Shown here: positions 33,353 through 42,816 of the stretch, in pieces
Layout: each line of letters starts with the position of its first letter
Position numbering within the stretch: the first letter of the stretch is position 1
Assembly: GCF_005049105.1 (NCBI RefSeq)
Contig: NZ_SUKA01000008.1
Coordinates: forward strand, 151,329 to 215,328
Reading direction: 5' to 3'
From: Sphingobacterium alkalisoli
Lineage (GTDB): Bacteria > Bacteroidota > Bacteroidia > Sphingobacteriales > Sphingobacteriaceae
Length of the DNA: 64,000 nucleotides
Position numbers and translations under genes: made by a program
The notes under the pieces: generated by a model
Seen by the model: only the letters and a program-made list of their open reading frames with translations
What the model was told of the DNA's origin: nothing
The model's database searches: none

Positions 33353-34123
33353 TTAATTGACTAACAATTTTTTGTTATTTTTCTTTGAGTTAATCAAACC
33401 AAAGGCTACTTTTGGAAGCAAACGGTTCAATAAATAAATTACCTTGCTATCACCAATTCTAACAGTATATTTATTGTTTTCTAAACCATTAATCAGACCA
33501 CTTATTAATTGTGAAGGACTTATTTTCTTATCATCTCTATTAGCAACCATATCTGTATCTACTAATGGTGGTAGCAGTTCAAAAATCTTAAGCTTACTGT
33601 TAATGATCTGCAAGTGTTTGCGCAATGACTGCACATAAAAAGCCAATGCCGTTTTAGAAGACGAATAAGTTGCTTCTATGGCAGACGGAACGATACTAAG
33701 AATTGATGTGGTATGGATTATAGCGGCTTCTTTTCTGTCTTTTAGCATATCCATAAAAAGATTGTTCAATCGTATCACACCAAAGTAATTAACTTCCATT
33801 TCATAAATGGCACCTTTTAAGTGATTGTTGTTGGGTACACCTAAATTTAAAGGTGGTACGCCAACACCTGCATTATGATACAAAATATCTATGCCGCCTA
33901 AGGCTTCTACTTCTTTGTACAAATCGTTTGCATCTTCTTCCTTTGAAGCATCACTTTGTATAGCGATAAGTGCTGGGTAGAGCTTTTTAGCATCTTCTAA
34001 TTTGCTTTTATCCCTTCCTGTGATGATTACCTTTGCACCTTTCTGCAGAAACTGTCTGGTAGCTTCAAGCCCGATACCGGAACCTCCTCCGGTAATCAAA
34101 ATCGTTTTATTTTTTAAATCCAT
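33353..34123 (-). CDS. Short-chain dehydrogenase/reductase (DltE-like)
   Basis: 256 residues. TGGGSGIGLEA cofactor motif, NAG, catalytic Ser in HTTSILSIVPS and Tyr-Lys in TYSSSKTAL. Classical SDR with unknown substrate. Middle gene of the MDR/SDR/SDR cluster. Confidence 0.9.
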   Translation of the reverse strand: MDLKNKTILITGGGSGIGLEATRQFLQKGAKVIITGRDKSKLEDAKKLYPALIAIQSDASKEEDANDLYKEVEALGGIDILYHNAGVGVPPLNLGVPNNNHLKGAIYEMEVNYFGVIRLNNLFMDMLKDRKEAAIIHTTSILSIVPSAIEATYSSSKTALAFYVQSLRKHLQIINSKLKIFELLPPLVDTDMVANRDDKKISPSQLISGLINGLENNKYTVRIGDSKVIYLLNRLLPKVAFGLINSKKNNKKLLVN

Positions 34124-34173
34124 TACTTAGGTTTTTATGATGATTTTATCTTCCGGAATGAATGATAATAAAT

Positions 34174-34896
34174 TCATGAAATTTTTGACATTGCTTCTGC
34201 AATTGCTGTGGCATACTTTTTCGTTTCACCCACGGGCACATCGAACTGATTGTTTTCAAGAGCAATGAAAAACTCGTCTGCTACTTCTGCCGGTGGAATG
34301 CCGTTTGCTCCACCTATTTCTGCTGAAAATTCTGTATTCACCAATGGTGGGTAAATTTCGTACACCTGTATGTTTTTAGCTTCTTCGTATGTAATTCTCA
34401 AAGCCATTGTATATGCGTGAAGTGCCGCTTTTGTTGCTCCATAGGTAGGTAAAAACTTGTGGCTGCCAAAGACTGCGATAGAAGAAACATTAGCGACTGC
34501 AGCATCTTCTTTTTGCAATAGGTGAGGCAACATCAATTCAGTAAAATGAATGATAGCCAAATAATTCGTATTCATCTCAATGGCAGCTTTTTCGTGTGCG
34601 TTGGTAGTTTCGCTCAGTAAATATCCAAATGCTGCACCTGCATTATTGACAATCATATTTACCTCTGGATGATTAACTTTCAAATCTTCCGCAATGCGAA
34701 TTCTATCTGCCTCTATCGATAAGTCGCCTTGAATGGCAACTGCATTTGAAAGCTCTGCAAGTGCTTTTTCAAGTCGTTCCTCACTACGTCCGTTAATGAT
34801 AACCTTATTATCTGATGCGCTAAATTTTTTGGCAATTGCAAGACCTATTCCTGCACTTCCTCCACTGATAAAAATTGTATTCCCTGTTGTTTTCAT
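34174..34896 (-). CDS. Short-chain dehydrogenase/reductase (DltE-like)
   Basis: 240 residues. SGGSAGIGLAIAKKF, NNAGAAFG and YGATK motifs are complete. Similar in pattern to the next gene, so the two are probably ancient duplicates. First gene of the cluster, divergent from HxlR regulator 2, with about 96 bases of shared control region. Confidence 0.9.
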   Translation of the reverse strand: MKTTGNTIFISGGSAGIGLAIAKKFSASDNKVIINGRSEERLEKALAELSNAVAIQGDLSIEADRIRIAEDLKVNHPEVNMIVNNAGAAFGYLLSETTNAHEKAAIEMNTNYLAIIHFTELMLPHLLQKEDAAVANVSSIAVFGSHKFLPTYGATKAALHAYTMALRITYEEAKNIQVYEIYPPLVNTEFSAEIGGANGIPPAEVADEFFIALENNQFDVPVGETKKYATAIAEAMSKIS

Positions 34897-34992
34897 TTTT
34901 TTGTTTTAAAAATTTTTGTATTTTTGCTTGCAATTTGCAAGTGCAAAGATATAAAACAACTTTCATTTTGCAAGTGATTTAAAAAATATTTT

Positions 34993-35403
34993 ATGGCAGA
35001 TAGTAAAAAGAGGTCGGATTGTCCCGTTAGTTGTTCCCTTGAGATTTGGGGCGACAAGTGGTCGTTGTTAATTGTGAGAGATTTAATGTTTGCAAAACAA
35101 TGTACCTATGGCGATTTTTTAAAATCAGACGAAAAAATTGCGACCAACATTTTAGCTTCGCGGTTACAAACACTTGAGGAAAATGGAATTATTACAAAAT
35201 TAAACCATCCAGACAGTAAAGCGAAAGTTTTATACAGACTGACACAAAAAGGAATTGATTTACTACCTTTAATGATCGAAATAAATTTGTGGGCCGAAAA
35301 GTATTATGACGTGCCTGCCGACATAAAAGCAACGCTGAAAGAGGTTAAAAAGGACAAGGGTAAATTTATCAAAACGGCAAGTAAAGACTTGAAAAAGCAG
35401 TAG
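34993..35403 (+). CDS. HxlR-family transcriptional regulator 2
   Basis: 136 residues. DCPVSCSLEIWGDKWSLLIVRDL, a winged HTH with NILASRLQTLEENGIITKL, and a long Lys-rich tail. Two N-terminal cysteines (CPVSC) could sense thiol stress. Divergent from the SDR/SDR/MDR cluster, its probable target. Confidence 0.92.
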   Translation: MADSKKRSDCPVSCSLEIWGDKWSLLIVRDLMFAKQCTYGDFLKSDEKIATNILASRLQTLEENGIITKLNHPDSKAKVLYRLTQKGIDLLPLMIEINLWAEKYYDVPADIKATLKEVKKDKGKFIKTASKDLKKQ

Positions 35404-35701
35404 TTGACAAGGAGTTTTAGGAGTGCTAAATTCGGTGATGGCTCTTCGATTTCTAGGCTGAAAGCCAAGAGGTTGGTGCAAAGGGGCATTTCTTTGTATC
35501 CTATTTTTTAATGATTATCTATGTTATGCAGGCTGTTGCGTCTTTACTTCTTGCTGTTGCTTTTCTTTTTTCCTCCCGGGAACATAACCCACAGTGACAA
35601 TAATCCGAAAACAATTAAGTGTATAAGTTAACCATTTACCAACCTTTTCGATAAGTTGAATAGCAACCGACTTCTCATATATAAGGAAAAGCCTTCTGAT
35701 C

Positions 35702-35812
35702 CTATAGCATCATGCCTGTAAATTTTCTACGGCTTATCCAATAGATAGGCCCTATCCCGATAACAGGCAGGATAATAATAATAATAATACCAAGCACTAA
35801 TTGAGACACCAT
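35702..35812 (-). CDS. Possible 36-residue membrane microprotein
   Basis: ATG at 35810-35812 and TAG at 35702-35704. The product begins MVSQLVLGIIIIIILPVIG, one strong membrane helix, and ends in a basic tail with ISRRKFTG. No clear ribosome binding site. The surrounding 35404-35854 (450 bases) holds nothing else I recognise; part of the Ile run comes from an ATA/AAT microsatellite on the plus strand. Confidence 0.3.
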   Translation of the reverse strand: MVSQLVLGIIIIIILPVIGIGPIYWISRRKFTGMML

Positions 35813-35854
35813 AAAATCTATTTTAATTTGCTACTAATATTACAAGCCTAATGG

Positions 35855-36229
35855 CTATAAAGCTTTTATAAACTCACCGTTGTCGTTCACAACCTGATTG
35901 CCCCATTTTGTAATAGCTTCTAAAACAGGAACAAGACTTTTTCCAAAATCGGTTAGACTATAAATAACTTTAACAGGCGGTTTGATACCATATACTTTTC
36001 TAAGTATCAAGCCGTCTTTTTCTAATTGCTTTAGTTGTAGGCTCAACGTCATTTCAGTAATGGCTGGCATTTCCTTGCGAAGCTCATTGTATCTCTTCGG
36101 CTCTTCCTTTAAATGGTAAAGAATAACTGCTTTCCATTTTCCGCCCACCAAATCCATCGTAAGACTTACGGTACAGGGATAAATCTTCCCTTTAAGTTTC
36201 ACATAATCTCCAATGCACTCTGTCTTCAT
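35855..36229 (-). CDS. HxlR-family transcriptional regulator 3
   Basis: 124 residues. KIYPCTVSLTMDLVGGKWKAVILYHL, winged HTH (ITEMTLSLQLKQLEKDGLILR, PPVKVIYSLTDFGKSLVP). The single conserved Cys in PCT is the likely sensor. Divergent from the flavodoxin-fold reductase gene across 85 bases. Confidence 0.92.
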   Translation of the reverse strand: MKTECIGDYVKLKGKIYPCTVSLTMDLVGGKWKAVILYHLKEEPKRYNELRKEMPAITEMTLSLQLKQLEKDGLILRKVYGIKPPVKVIYSLTDFGKSLVPVLEAITKWGNQVVNDNGEFIKAL

Positions 36230-36314
36230 TTTATACTTTTTTAACCTCTCTATTTTGATAGTTATTGCAGATGCAATTTACTAAAAATACTTTTGTAACT
36301 AAAATAATTATAGT

Positions 36315-36860
36315 ATGTCATTAGTAATTTTAGCACACCCGAAGTTTGATAAATCTTTTGCGAACAAAACAATTGTCGAAGAATTAAGGAACAGCAATAT
36401 TGATATTGAAATGAGGGACATTCACGAATTATATCCTGATTACAAGGTTGATGTAAAAGCAGAACAGGAAGCATTGTTGCGACATAAGACTATCGTTTTC
36501 CAATATCCATTTTATTGGTACAGTATGCCTGCCATTTTAAAGCATTGGTTTGATGTAGTGTTGGAATATCAATTTGCCTATGGCTCCAAAGGAGATAAGC
36601 TTAAAGGCAAGAATTTTTTAGCAAGTTTTACGGTTGGTTCATCCCAAAACAGCTATACGGCATTAGGTTTTCAGCATTTTCGTGTGCATGAATTTTGCAA
36701 GCACCTAGAGCAGACAGCTTACCATATCCAAATGAACTACATTGACCCGATTTATTTTTATGGCACTTCGTTAGCAGCAGGCTATACTGAAGATGAAATA
36801 AGAGCCAACGCAAGGCAACACGTCAAAAAACTGATAAAAAAGTTGTTGGAATTGGGATAA
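36315..36860 (+). CDS. NAD(P)H oxidoreductase, flavodoxin fold (KefF/MdaB-like)
   Basis: 181 residues. Flavodoxin_2 pattern: LVILAHPKFDKSFANKTIVEEL, FQYPFYWYSMPAILKHWFDVVL and a Gly-rich FLASFTVG segment. It probably performs two-electron reduction of quinones or electrophiles with FMN. Divergent from HxlR regulator 3. Confidence 0.92.
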   Translation: MSLVILAHPKFDKSFANKTIVEELRNSNIDIEMRDIHELYPDYKVDVKAEQEALLRHKTIVFQYPFYWYSMPAILKHWFDVVLEYQFAYGSKGDKLKGKNFLASFTVGSSQNSYTALGFQHFRVHEFCKHLEQTAYHIQMNYIDPIYFYGTSLAAGYTEDEIRANARQHVKKLIKKLLELG

Positions 36861-36894
36861 TCAAATACGAGTATAATACAGGCTACAAAAAAAA

Positions 36895-36924
36895 TAAGTG
36901 GCTCGTCATTCGACTGGCCACTTA
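36895..36924. terminator. Hairpin between convergent reductase and nitroreductase genes
   Basis: TAAGTGGC pairs with GCCACTTA around a 14-base loop; A-rich on the left (T-run on the minus strand). Confidence 0.6.
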
Positions 36925-36939
36925 ATCTTAAGAATAATT

Positions 36940-37542
36940 TTAAATGGACTGCACAACCTCATCCAATTCAAAACGGGATTTTGGAAAAACAGTCGGGTGC
37001 ATCCAATCACTTAAATCAGCATAGCCTACAGTAACTGCAAATAATGGGACATATCCCTCTTGTGCTAATATCTGTCTATAGGCATCACGGTTGATGCCCT
37101 CCATTGGCGTAGCATCAAGTCCTATACTTATGCAGGCACTCAAAAAGTAGCCCAAGGAAAGATAAACCTGATGCTCCATCCACGATTTTACCGCAGCATC
37201 GCCATTCGATTTTACCATTGGTTCATAAAATCCTGTTATCCATCCCTCCGGAAGAATAGAAATATTGCGTTTCTCAAAATATTCAACATCTTCCATTACA
37301 CTGAACACAACTAAAAGATCGACATCGTTAATCGATTGTTCATTCATATAGGATTGGGAAGCTAATTCCCTTTTCACATCTTCTGCTGTAACAAATGTAA
37401 ATTTCCACGGCTGGCTGTTGATAGAAGATGGACTTAATCGGATTATTTCCTTCAGTTCGTCAATCTGTTCTGCCGAAATCTTTTTAATTGGGTCATACTT
37501 TTTGGTTGCATATCTGCGTTTTGCAAGATCTAAAAAATTCAT
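36940..37542 (-). CDS. NAD(P)H-dependent nitroreductase
   Basis: 200 residues. RRYATKKYDP, then LSPSSINSQPWKFTFV (FMN-binding), LDATPMEGINRDAYRQIL and FAVTVGYADLSDWMHP, the NfsB-like fold. It reduces nitro compounds or quinones. Divergent from HxlR regulator 4 across about 97 bases. Confidence 0.93.
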   Translation of the reverse strand: MNFLDLAKRRYATKKYDPIKKISAEQIDELKEIIRLSPSSINSQPWKFTFVTAEDVKRELASQSYMNEQSINDVDLLVVFSVMEDVEYFEKRNISILPEGWITGFYEPMVKSNGDAAVKSWMEHQVYLSLGYFLSACISIGLDATPMEGINRDAYRQILAQEGYVPLFAVTVGYADLSDWMHPTVFPKSRFELDEVVQSI

Positions 37543-37639
37543 ATTTTCTACTTTTTAAAAGTACACTATACTTTTTACTGTTGCAAAACTAAGTATAGTA
37601 CTTTATCTTTGCAATAACGGTCAAAATTGATAGTAACAG

Positions 37640-37987
37640 ATGTATAGTATAGACGACAAGCAATACCCTTGCAGCACAAGCCTCACGATGAAGTATATAG
37701 GAGGTAAATGGAAAGCGGTAATTCTTATTCATTTAATCGAAAAAAAACGATACAGTGAACTAAGAAAACAATGTAAAGTTATTACAGAGCGAACATTAAG
37801 CTTACAGTTAAAAGAACTAGAAGAAGACGGTTTAGTTACACGTACCGTTCACACGAGCAAACCACCGTTAAAAGTAGAATATGAGCTAACAGAATTTGGC
37901 ACAACGCTCATTCCTTTGCTCAAAGCTATTGCCCAATGGGGAACGGAAACCGCTGAAAAAAATAGGCGAATAAAAGTGGTGGAATAA
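37640..37987 (+). CDS. HxlR-family transcriptional regulator 4
   Basis: 115 residues. QYPCSTSLTMKYIGGKWKAVIL and a winged HTH; close in pattern to regulator 3, with the same PC sensor position. Divergent from the nitroreductase gene. Confidence 0.92.
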   Translation: MYSIDDKQYPCSTSLTMKYIGGKWKAVILIHLIEKKRYSELRKQCKVITERTLSLQLKELEEDGLVTRTVHTSKPPLKVEYELTEFGTTLIPLLKAIAQWGTETAEKNRRIKVVE

Positions 37988-37998
37988 TACAAAAAATC

Positions 37999-38024
37999 GG
38001 CTTATCTTTAAAAGATAAGCCTTT
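37999..38024. terminator. Terminator after HxlR regulator 4
   Basis: A perfect 11-bp stem around a 1-base centre: GGCTTATCTTT against AAAGATAAGCC (37999-38021). The T-run is short. Confidence 0.7.
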
Positions 38025-38056
38025 GACCAACGGCTACCATTAAGACTCCTGCTATT

Positions 38057-38851
38057 TTATCCATCTCCATTAAAGAAGTTACTTATATGAAATAGGTGTG
38101 TATTTGCAGCTTTAGACCAATATTCTGCATTATGCTCGCCAGAACGTTCTTCATAAATATGCGAAATACTGAGCTCCATAAGTTTTTGATGAAGTTCTCT
38201 ATTCTGCTTAATAAGAAAATCGGTTATTCCGCAGCTGATGAGAATTTTTTGTTTTGAATTTTTTAGGTGGTTTATTTGAGAATCGGCAGTATAATTTGCC
38301 CAAGACTCATTGTTTTCGCCCAGTAATTTTTGCACGCCATACTCTTTTCCATAATTCGTAAAGTCTATAGCACCACAAATACTACCAATAGCTTCGAAAA
38401 CAGTTTGGTGTCTTGCTCCAATATATAACGCGCCGTGTCCACCCATACTCCATCCCATAATTGCAGTTTTTGACGTATCCGTGATATAACACTTGTCTAT
38501 ATAGGAAACGAGTTCATTTGCAATAAAAGTTTCATATTTTGAGCTGGTTGTTTCACTGTCAATATACCAACTGTCATAATTTCCATCAGGTAAAATAAAT
38601 AAAGTTTGCATTTCCTGGCTTAAATGAAGTAATGAAGGAATGTCCTCTTTTATTGTTCTTTCAGGATAGCCACTATATCCGTGCAAAATATATACACTAG
38701 GAATATTCTTTCTGATATTTTGATCAGGGCTTATTACTAACGTTTTAATATTTTTCTGCATTGAAGGGCTATATACGTTTAAAGTATCTACTTTCTGCGA
38801 GAAAGAGTGATTAGCTATACTTAAAACAACCAGAAGAATTATTAAATTTCT
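38057..38851 (-). CDS. Secreted esterase (alpha/beta hydrolase, esterase D-like)
   Basis: 264 residues from the ATG at 38849-38851, chosen because it starts a signal peptide (MRNLIILLVVLSIANHSFSQ). Oxyanion region YILHGYSGYPE, nucleophile elbow GWSMGGHGAL, and His in RSGEHNAEYW. It resembles putative esterases of the Esterase D/feruloyl esterase type. It acts outside the cytoplasm; substrate unknown. Confidence 0.88.
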   Translation of the reverse strand, partial: RNLIILLVVLSIANHSFSQKVDTLNVYSPSMQKNIKTLVISPDQNIRKNIPSVYILHGYSGYPERTIKEDIPSLLHLSQEMQTLFILPDGNYDSWYIDSETTSSKYETFIANELVSYIDKCYITDTSKTAIMGWSMGGHGALYIGARHQTVFEAIGSICGAIDFTNYGKEYGVQKLLGENNESWANYTADSQINHLKNSKQKILISCGITDFLIKQNRELHQKLMELSISHIYEERSGEHNAEYWSKAANTHLFHISNFFNGDG

Positions 38852-38939
38852 CATTTTATATATGTTTAAAATTAATTTAGCCAAAGTTACCCTGTCTATT
38901 TTCTTAAAACGTATACATATGTTGAGAGAATAGAATTAT

Positions 38940-39220
38940 TTAAGCAAGTCTTTTTTTTCTACTTAATTGCGTTGGAGTAATTCCTAAATAGGATGATATT
39001 TGATGTTGTTTCAGTCTGTTTTGAAGGTGTGTATTGTCTTCTATGAATTTCTGATATCTAATTTTTGCAGTCTTGTATTTAAATCAATTTCCAAAGGTTC
39101 TTTATCAACAACCCAATTTTTTTCCAAATAGCTGATGTAAAAAAAGATATTTCTGGATAGAGAACCATTAAATCTTTGTAAGCTTTTTTTGGGTACACGA
39201 AATCTGTAAAGTTTTTTCAG
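38940..39220 (-). pseudogene. Crp/Fnr regulator relic (C-terminal part, frameshifted)
   Basis: On the minus strand one frame reads AKIRYQKFIEDNTHLQ then RLKQHQISSYLGITPTQLSR and stops at 38940. A second frame upstream supplies PKKSLQRFNGSLSRNIFFYI. The two are joined by a frameshift near 39060, and the cyclic-nucleotide domain start is missing. Confidence 0.75.
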
Positions 39221-39280
39221 GACGAGACACCCTAAAGCCTCCTGCGAATCGAACCTCGGTTCTCATTCTGCCACAAACAA

Positions 39281-39312
39281 AAAAGTCCGACTTTCGTCAG
39301 ACTTTTTTTTTG
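39281..39312 (-). terminator. Terminator of tRNA-Pro
   Basis: AAAAGTC...GACTTTT stem with an inner GAC/GTC, T-run on both sides, immediately 3' of the tRNA. Confidence 0.75.
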
Positions 39313-39386
39313 TCGGGGTGGCAGGATTCGAACCTACGACCTCCACATCCCAAATGTGGCGCGATACCGGGCTACGCTACACCCCG
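39313..39386 (-). tRNA. tRNA-Pro (anticodon UGG)
   Basis: The acceptor arms CGGGGTG and CACCCCG pair over 7 bp; the anticodon loop TTTGGGA gives UGG; the T loop GGTTCGAATCC is canonical. No encoded CCA is evident. The 3' end faces the accessory HxlR/redox region. Confidence 0.97.
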
Positions 39387-39646
39387 AAAAGGTATCTCCT
39401 TTAAAGTGATGCAAATATAAGAAGCTTTTTTTAATTATCAGTATGAATATTAAACATAAATCACAACTCGCTGATTTTTTGAAAGATATTTTGAAATAAA
39501 GATCTTTACATAAGGAGATTGGTGAGCGGATTACCATATTTCCAAAATTGCGTACACATTACACCTGGCGAAATACTGTTTCTTAAAACCAGTGTTTCTT
39601 AAAATTTTACGTATATTAGTAGATATTGCATCTTTTTAAATATGTT

Positions 39647-40552
39647 ATGAAGTTTAATACTACTATAATTATCGCAACAGCACTACTTGCATTCGCTTCC
39701 TGCCAAAATGACAACAAGAATAAGAGCAGCGCAAATTCTGAATATTTAGATACCCCCTCTACCACAGAAGAATATACATTAACCAAAGTGGATCAGTATG
39801 AGGATTATCTACTTGCATTGGATACGACTGATATCAATAGTATGACAAAAGCCACGAATAAATTCACCGAAATTTTCTCAAAAGACGATAGTGTGCAAAA
39901 TGACGAGGCTATATTAAAATTCCTAGCCTATCAAGAGAAAGTGGAGTTGAATGGAAATGAAAAAATAATAGACGAACGCGAAGACTACTCGTCACTGGTC
40001 GATGTAGAGTATAACAACAAAAAAATACCGAACGAGTTGAGCGCTTTTCACAAGCAAATAAATCAGAATGGATTTAGAATAGAACAGTCTGAAGGTATGT
40101 ATTATATAAAATCTAGTCCGGCATACATAGAACAAAATTTTTACCGATACGCTTCGCCGACTATGGAAATATACTTAAGACAGTTGGCGAAAGAAAATAT
40201 CGAAGGCTTTGCTGCCGACGGTGCCATTATTATTCCGTTCGAAACATTTGTTCAACGTACAGTATGGTGGGAGGATTTCAGCCAATCTGTTACCAATCCA
40301 GCTATTCGATCCAAGGCTCTTGAGAAATATAAATCTTACTTATTGTTTTTAACTGTGGGAATGAACAATACACCCGCCATAAATTACGAAAATAAAGCGG
40401 AAGAATACTTCGTCAATGCGTATACTTATCTAGAAGAAGTGCACCCCACTTCTGACACATTTACAACGCTTAGACCTTATATCAATTTAATAAAAGGAAA
40501 TAAAATAGCAGAAGCTAGAAAGATGGCTCTTCAAATGATAAAATCGGAATAA
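39647..40552 (+). CDS. Predicted lipoprotein, unknown function
   Basis: 301 residues from the ATG at 39647, chosen because the sequence from there is a lipoprotein signal (TIIIATALLAFASC). The mature part is mainly helical, acidic and Gln/Asn-rich, with no motif I recognise. Confidence 0.7.
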   Translation: MKFNTTIIIATALLAFASCQNDNKNKSSANSEYLDTPSTTEEYTLTKVDQYEDYLLALDTTDINSMTKATNKFTEIFSKDDSVQNDEAILKFLAYQEKVELNGNEKIIDEREDYSSLVDVEYNNKKIPNELSAFHKQINQNGFRIEQSEGMYYIKSSPAYIEQNFYRYASPTMEIYLRQLAKENIEGFAADGAIIIPFETFVQRTVWWEDFSQSVTNPAIRSKALEKYKSYLLFLTVGMNNTPAINYENKAEEYFVNAYTYLEEVHPTSDTFTTLRPYINLIKGNKIAEARKMALQMIKSE

Positions 40553-40767
40553 CACTTCAAATGTGACCGTCCACTACAAAACATACGCTGGCATTCAGAT
40601 ACGAATCTCTTCCTCTGTCTACGGTTATCTTTAAGTGTTATTAAACAAAAACGGGTTCAGATGGTTATATTAGGACAGCTCATACAAACAATTCGCATAA
40701 CGATAGACGATTAATAGAGTTTTTGCGTTAAATATTAAGACAAAATAAAAAAAGGAGAAAAGATATT

Positions 40768-41742
40768 TTGACAAGTGATTTTATAGGCAACACACCTATC
40801 CGGAGATGCGACTACCTGTCTTCAAAGTATAATACAAACATATTCATTAAAGAAGAATTCCATAATCCAGGCATGTCCTCAAAGGACAGACCTGCACTTT
40901 TCATGATAGAAGAGGCTATTCGCAAGGGAAAAATAGAACCTGGAGGCACCTTTGTAGAAGCAAGTAGTGGTAATACGGGGTACGGTCTAGCCATGATCGC
41001 AAGAGAAATGGGATATGCATCCAAAATTTTCGTTTCAAAATCCTGTTCTTCCGAAAAAGTAGAAATATTAAAATCTGTGGGTGCTGCTGTAGAAATCTGT
41101 GAAAATTCCAATGGTTTACATGATTTTTATTCCACTCAGTTTAGAGCTCAATCCTACGCCGCCAACAATAGTAACTGTTATTTTACAAACCAGTACTATA
41201 ATTCCTCAAATATAAAAGCCCATTACAAAACCACTGGCCCAGAGATCTGGCAACAAATGAAAGGTGAAGTGACGCATTTTATTGCTGGAATCGGAACCGG
41301 AGGAACCATATCGGGGGTAGGGAGATTCTTGAAAGAGAAAAACAAAAATATCAATATATGGGGATTAGAGCCTACTGGATCCATTTTATCCCATTTCCTA
41401 ACGTACCGAACATTACCAACGGAATACGAAAAATTTGAACCTATAGAAGGAATAGGCAGAACATTCATCCCTGGATCGCTAGATATCAATTGTGTAGATA
41501 AAATTTTTCAAATCGGTATAGCGGATAGCAAGTCTGCTGCACAGGAATATAAAAATGCGACCGGATTTTTAATTGGATTCTCCAGTGCTGCGCTAGTGGC
41601 GATGCTCGAGGCACATATCAATAGTTTAGCTTTCAAACAAACCGACATAATAGTTGTATTATTCCCAGATCATGGTAGCCGATACATGTCAAAGCTTTAT
41701 TCGAAAAATGAAATAGTAAATGAAAAATCTAAAGTTATTTAA
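40768..41742 (+). CDS. Cysteine-synthase-like PLP enzyme
   Basis: 324 residues from a TTG start with AAAGGAG about 9 bases upstream; no in-frame ATG is better placed. Fold-type II motifs: SSKDRPALFMI with the PLP Lys, EASSGNTGYGLAMIA, GTGGTISGVGRFL, and the C-terminal GFSSAALVAMLEA. The Ser-Ser-Lys in place of the common Ser-Val-Lys and the divergent asparagine loop argue for a specialised member of the CysK/CBS family. It is followed within 12 bases by a putative hydrolase gene and then panD. Confidence 0.85.
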   Translation: MTSDFIGNTPIRRCDYLSSKYNTNIFIKEEFHNPGMSSKDRPALFMIEEAIRKGKIEPGGTFVEASSGNTGYGLAMIAREMGYASKIFVSKSCSSEKVEILKSVGAAVEICENSNGLHDFYSTQFRAQSYAANNSNCYFTNQYYNSSNIKAHYKTTGPEIWQQMKGEVTHFIAGIGTGGTISGVGRFLKEKNKNINIWGLEPTGSILSHFLTYRTLPTEYEKFEPIEGIGRTFIPGSLDINCVDKIFQIGIADSKSAAQEYKNATGFLIGFSSAALVAMLEAHINSLAFKQTDIIVVLFPDHGSRYMSKLYSKNEIVNEKSKVI

Positions 41743-41754
41743 TAACTACGTTGC

Positions 41755-42804
41755 ATGAACCTATTTGAAGACATAGCTATTCCTCTCTCTTGGCCTGATC
41801 AAACAGCTCGAGGTGACGAAGCTTGGATGGGATTTTTTAAGAAGATCGGTATTGTTAAAAACTTGAATTTCAAAGTCGGACATGCTGCAATTCTCTTAAT
41901 AGAAAGACATAGTGGCAATATTCACTATTATGACTTCGGGCGCTACATCACTCCACGCGGTTATGGAAGAGCACGCTCATCCGAATTCGATCCCCGCTTA
42001 GCCGTACATACCAAGGCGCGATGGGATGCGAAGAATAATCTCCAAAATTTGGAAGAAATTTTATATGAGCTTTCAAAAAACGAAAAACACACACATGGAG
42101 GCGGAAGACTGTACTGCAGTGTTGCACAAGGCATAAACTTTAAAAATGCACGATCGTATGCAGATGATCTAGTAAACGAAGGGCCGTTATTATATGGTGC
42201 TTTAGCACCCCAAAACAACAGCTGCTCACGGTATGTCGCACAAATATTAACAAAAGGCATGAACCGGCGCGACCTACGTATTAAATCTATCTTGTATCCA
42301 GAGTGTTTGAAAGCCAGCCCCACAAGCAATGTTGTCAACGCTAATAAAAACGACAAAATATTTGTATATCACAAGGGTACGTTAACCCCGATAACAATGA
42401 GCCGTAAGGAATCGTTACTATTTCAGGTAGACCTTCTAAAAGATAGCTTATATACCAAGAGAGCCCTAAAGATCAAAGACGATTCAAGGCCTGGGTTAAT
42501 GGATGAACCCGATAGACCATTACACATTCCGCAGAGTGCGACATGGCTAGGAGGAATTGGCGAAGGGGTATGGCTAGATCTGAAACGCGACGAAGATACA
42601 TATGAAGTGGTCCGATATCACCACTCCGGAGAAGTGGACTATAAAGTGCCTGTTATTTGCAACCAGCAGATCGATTTAGAGAAAGCCTATACATTTACTT
42701 TTCACTTTAAATATGACTATTACAATGTTTTGCAGGATAACAACATCTATCTTTTCAAATCACTGTATATTACCGAACAAACAGCAAAAAACAAAGCAAT
42801 ATAA
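41755..42804 (+). CDS. Putative permuted papain-like hydrolase, unrecognised family
   Basis: 349 residues. His43 in KVGHAAILLIE followed by a strand, and Cys157 in PQNNSCSRYVA, appear in the His-before-Cys order of permuted NlpC/P60-LRAT-like folds. A conserved-looking YYDFGRY lies between. The C-terminal ~130 residues are beta-rich. I infer a cysteine hydrolase or transferase only from this arrangement. It lies between the PLP enzyme and panD in one operon. Confidence 0.55.
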   Translation: MNLFEDIAIPLSWPDQTARGDEAWMGFFKKIGIVKNLNFKVGHAAILLIERHSGNIHYYDFGRYITPRGYGRARSSEFDPRLAVHTKARWDAKNNLQNLEEILYELSKNEKHTHGGGRLYCSVAQGINFKNARSYADDLVNEGPLLYGALAPQNNSCSRYVAQILTKGMNRRDLRIKSILYPECLKASPTSNVVNANKNDKIFVYHKGTLTPITMSRKESLLFQVDLLKDSLYTKRALKIKDDSRPGLMDEPDRPLHIPQSATWLGGIGEGVWLDLKRDEDTYEVVRYHHSGEVDYKVPVICNQQIDLEKAYTFTFHFKYDYYNVLQDNNIYLFKSLYITEQTAKNKAI

Positions 42805-42816
42805 AAATTACATAAA

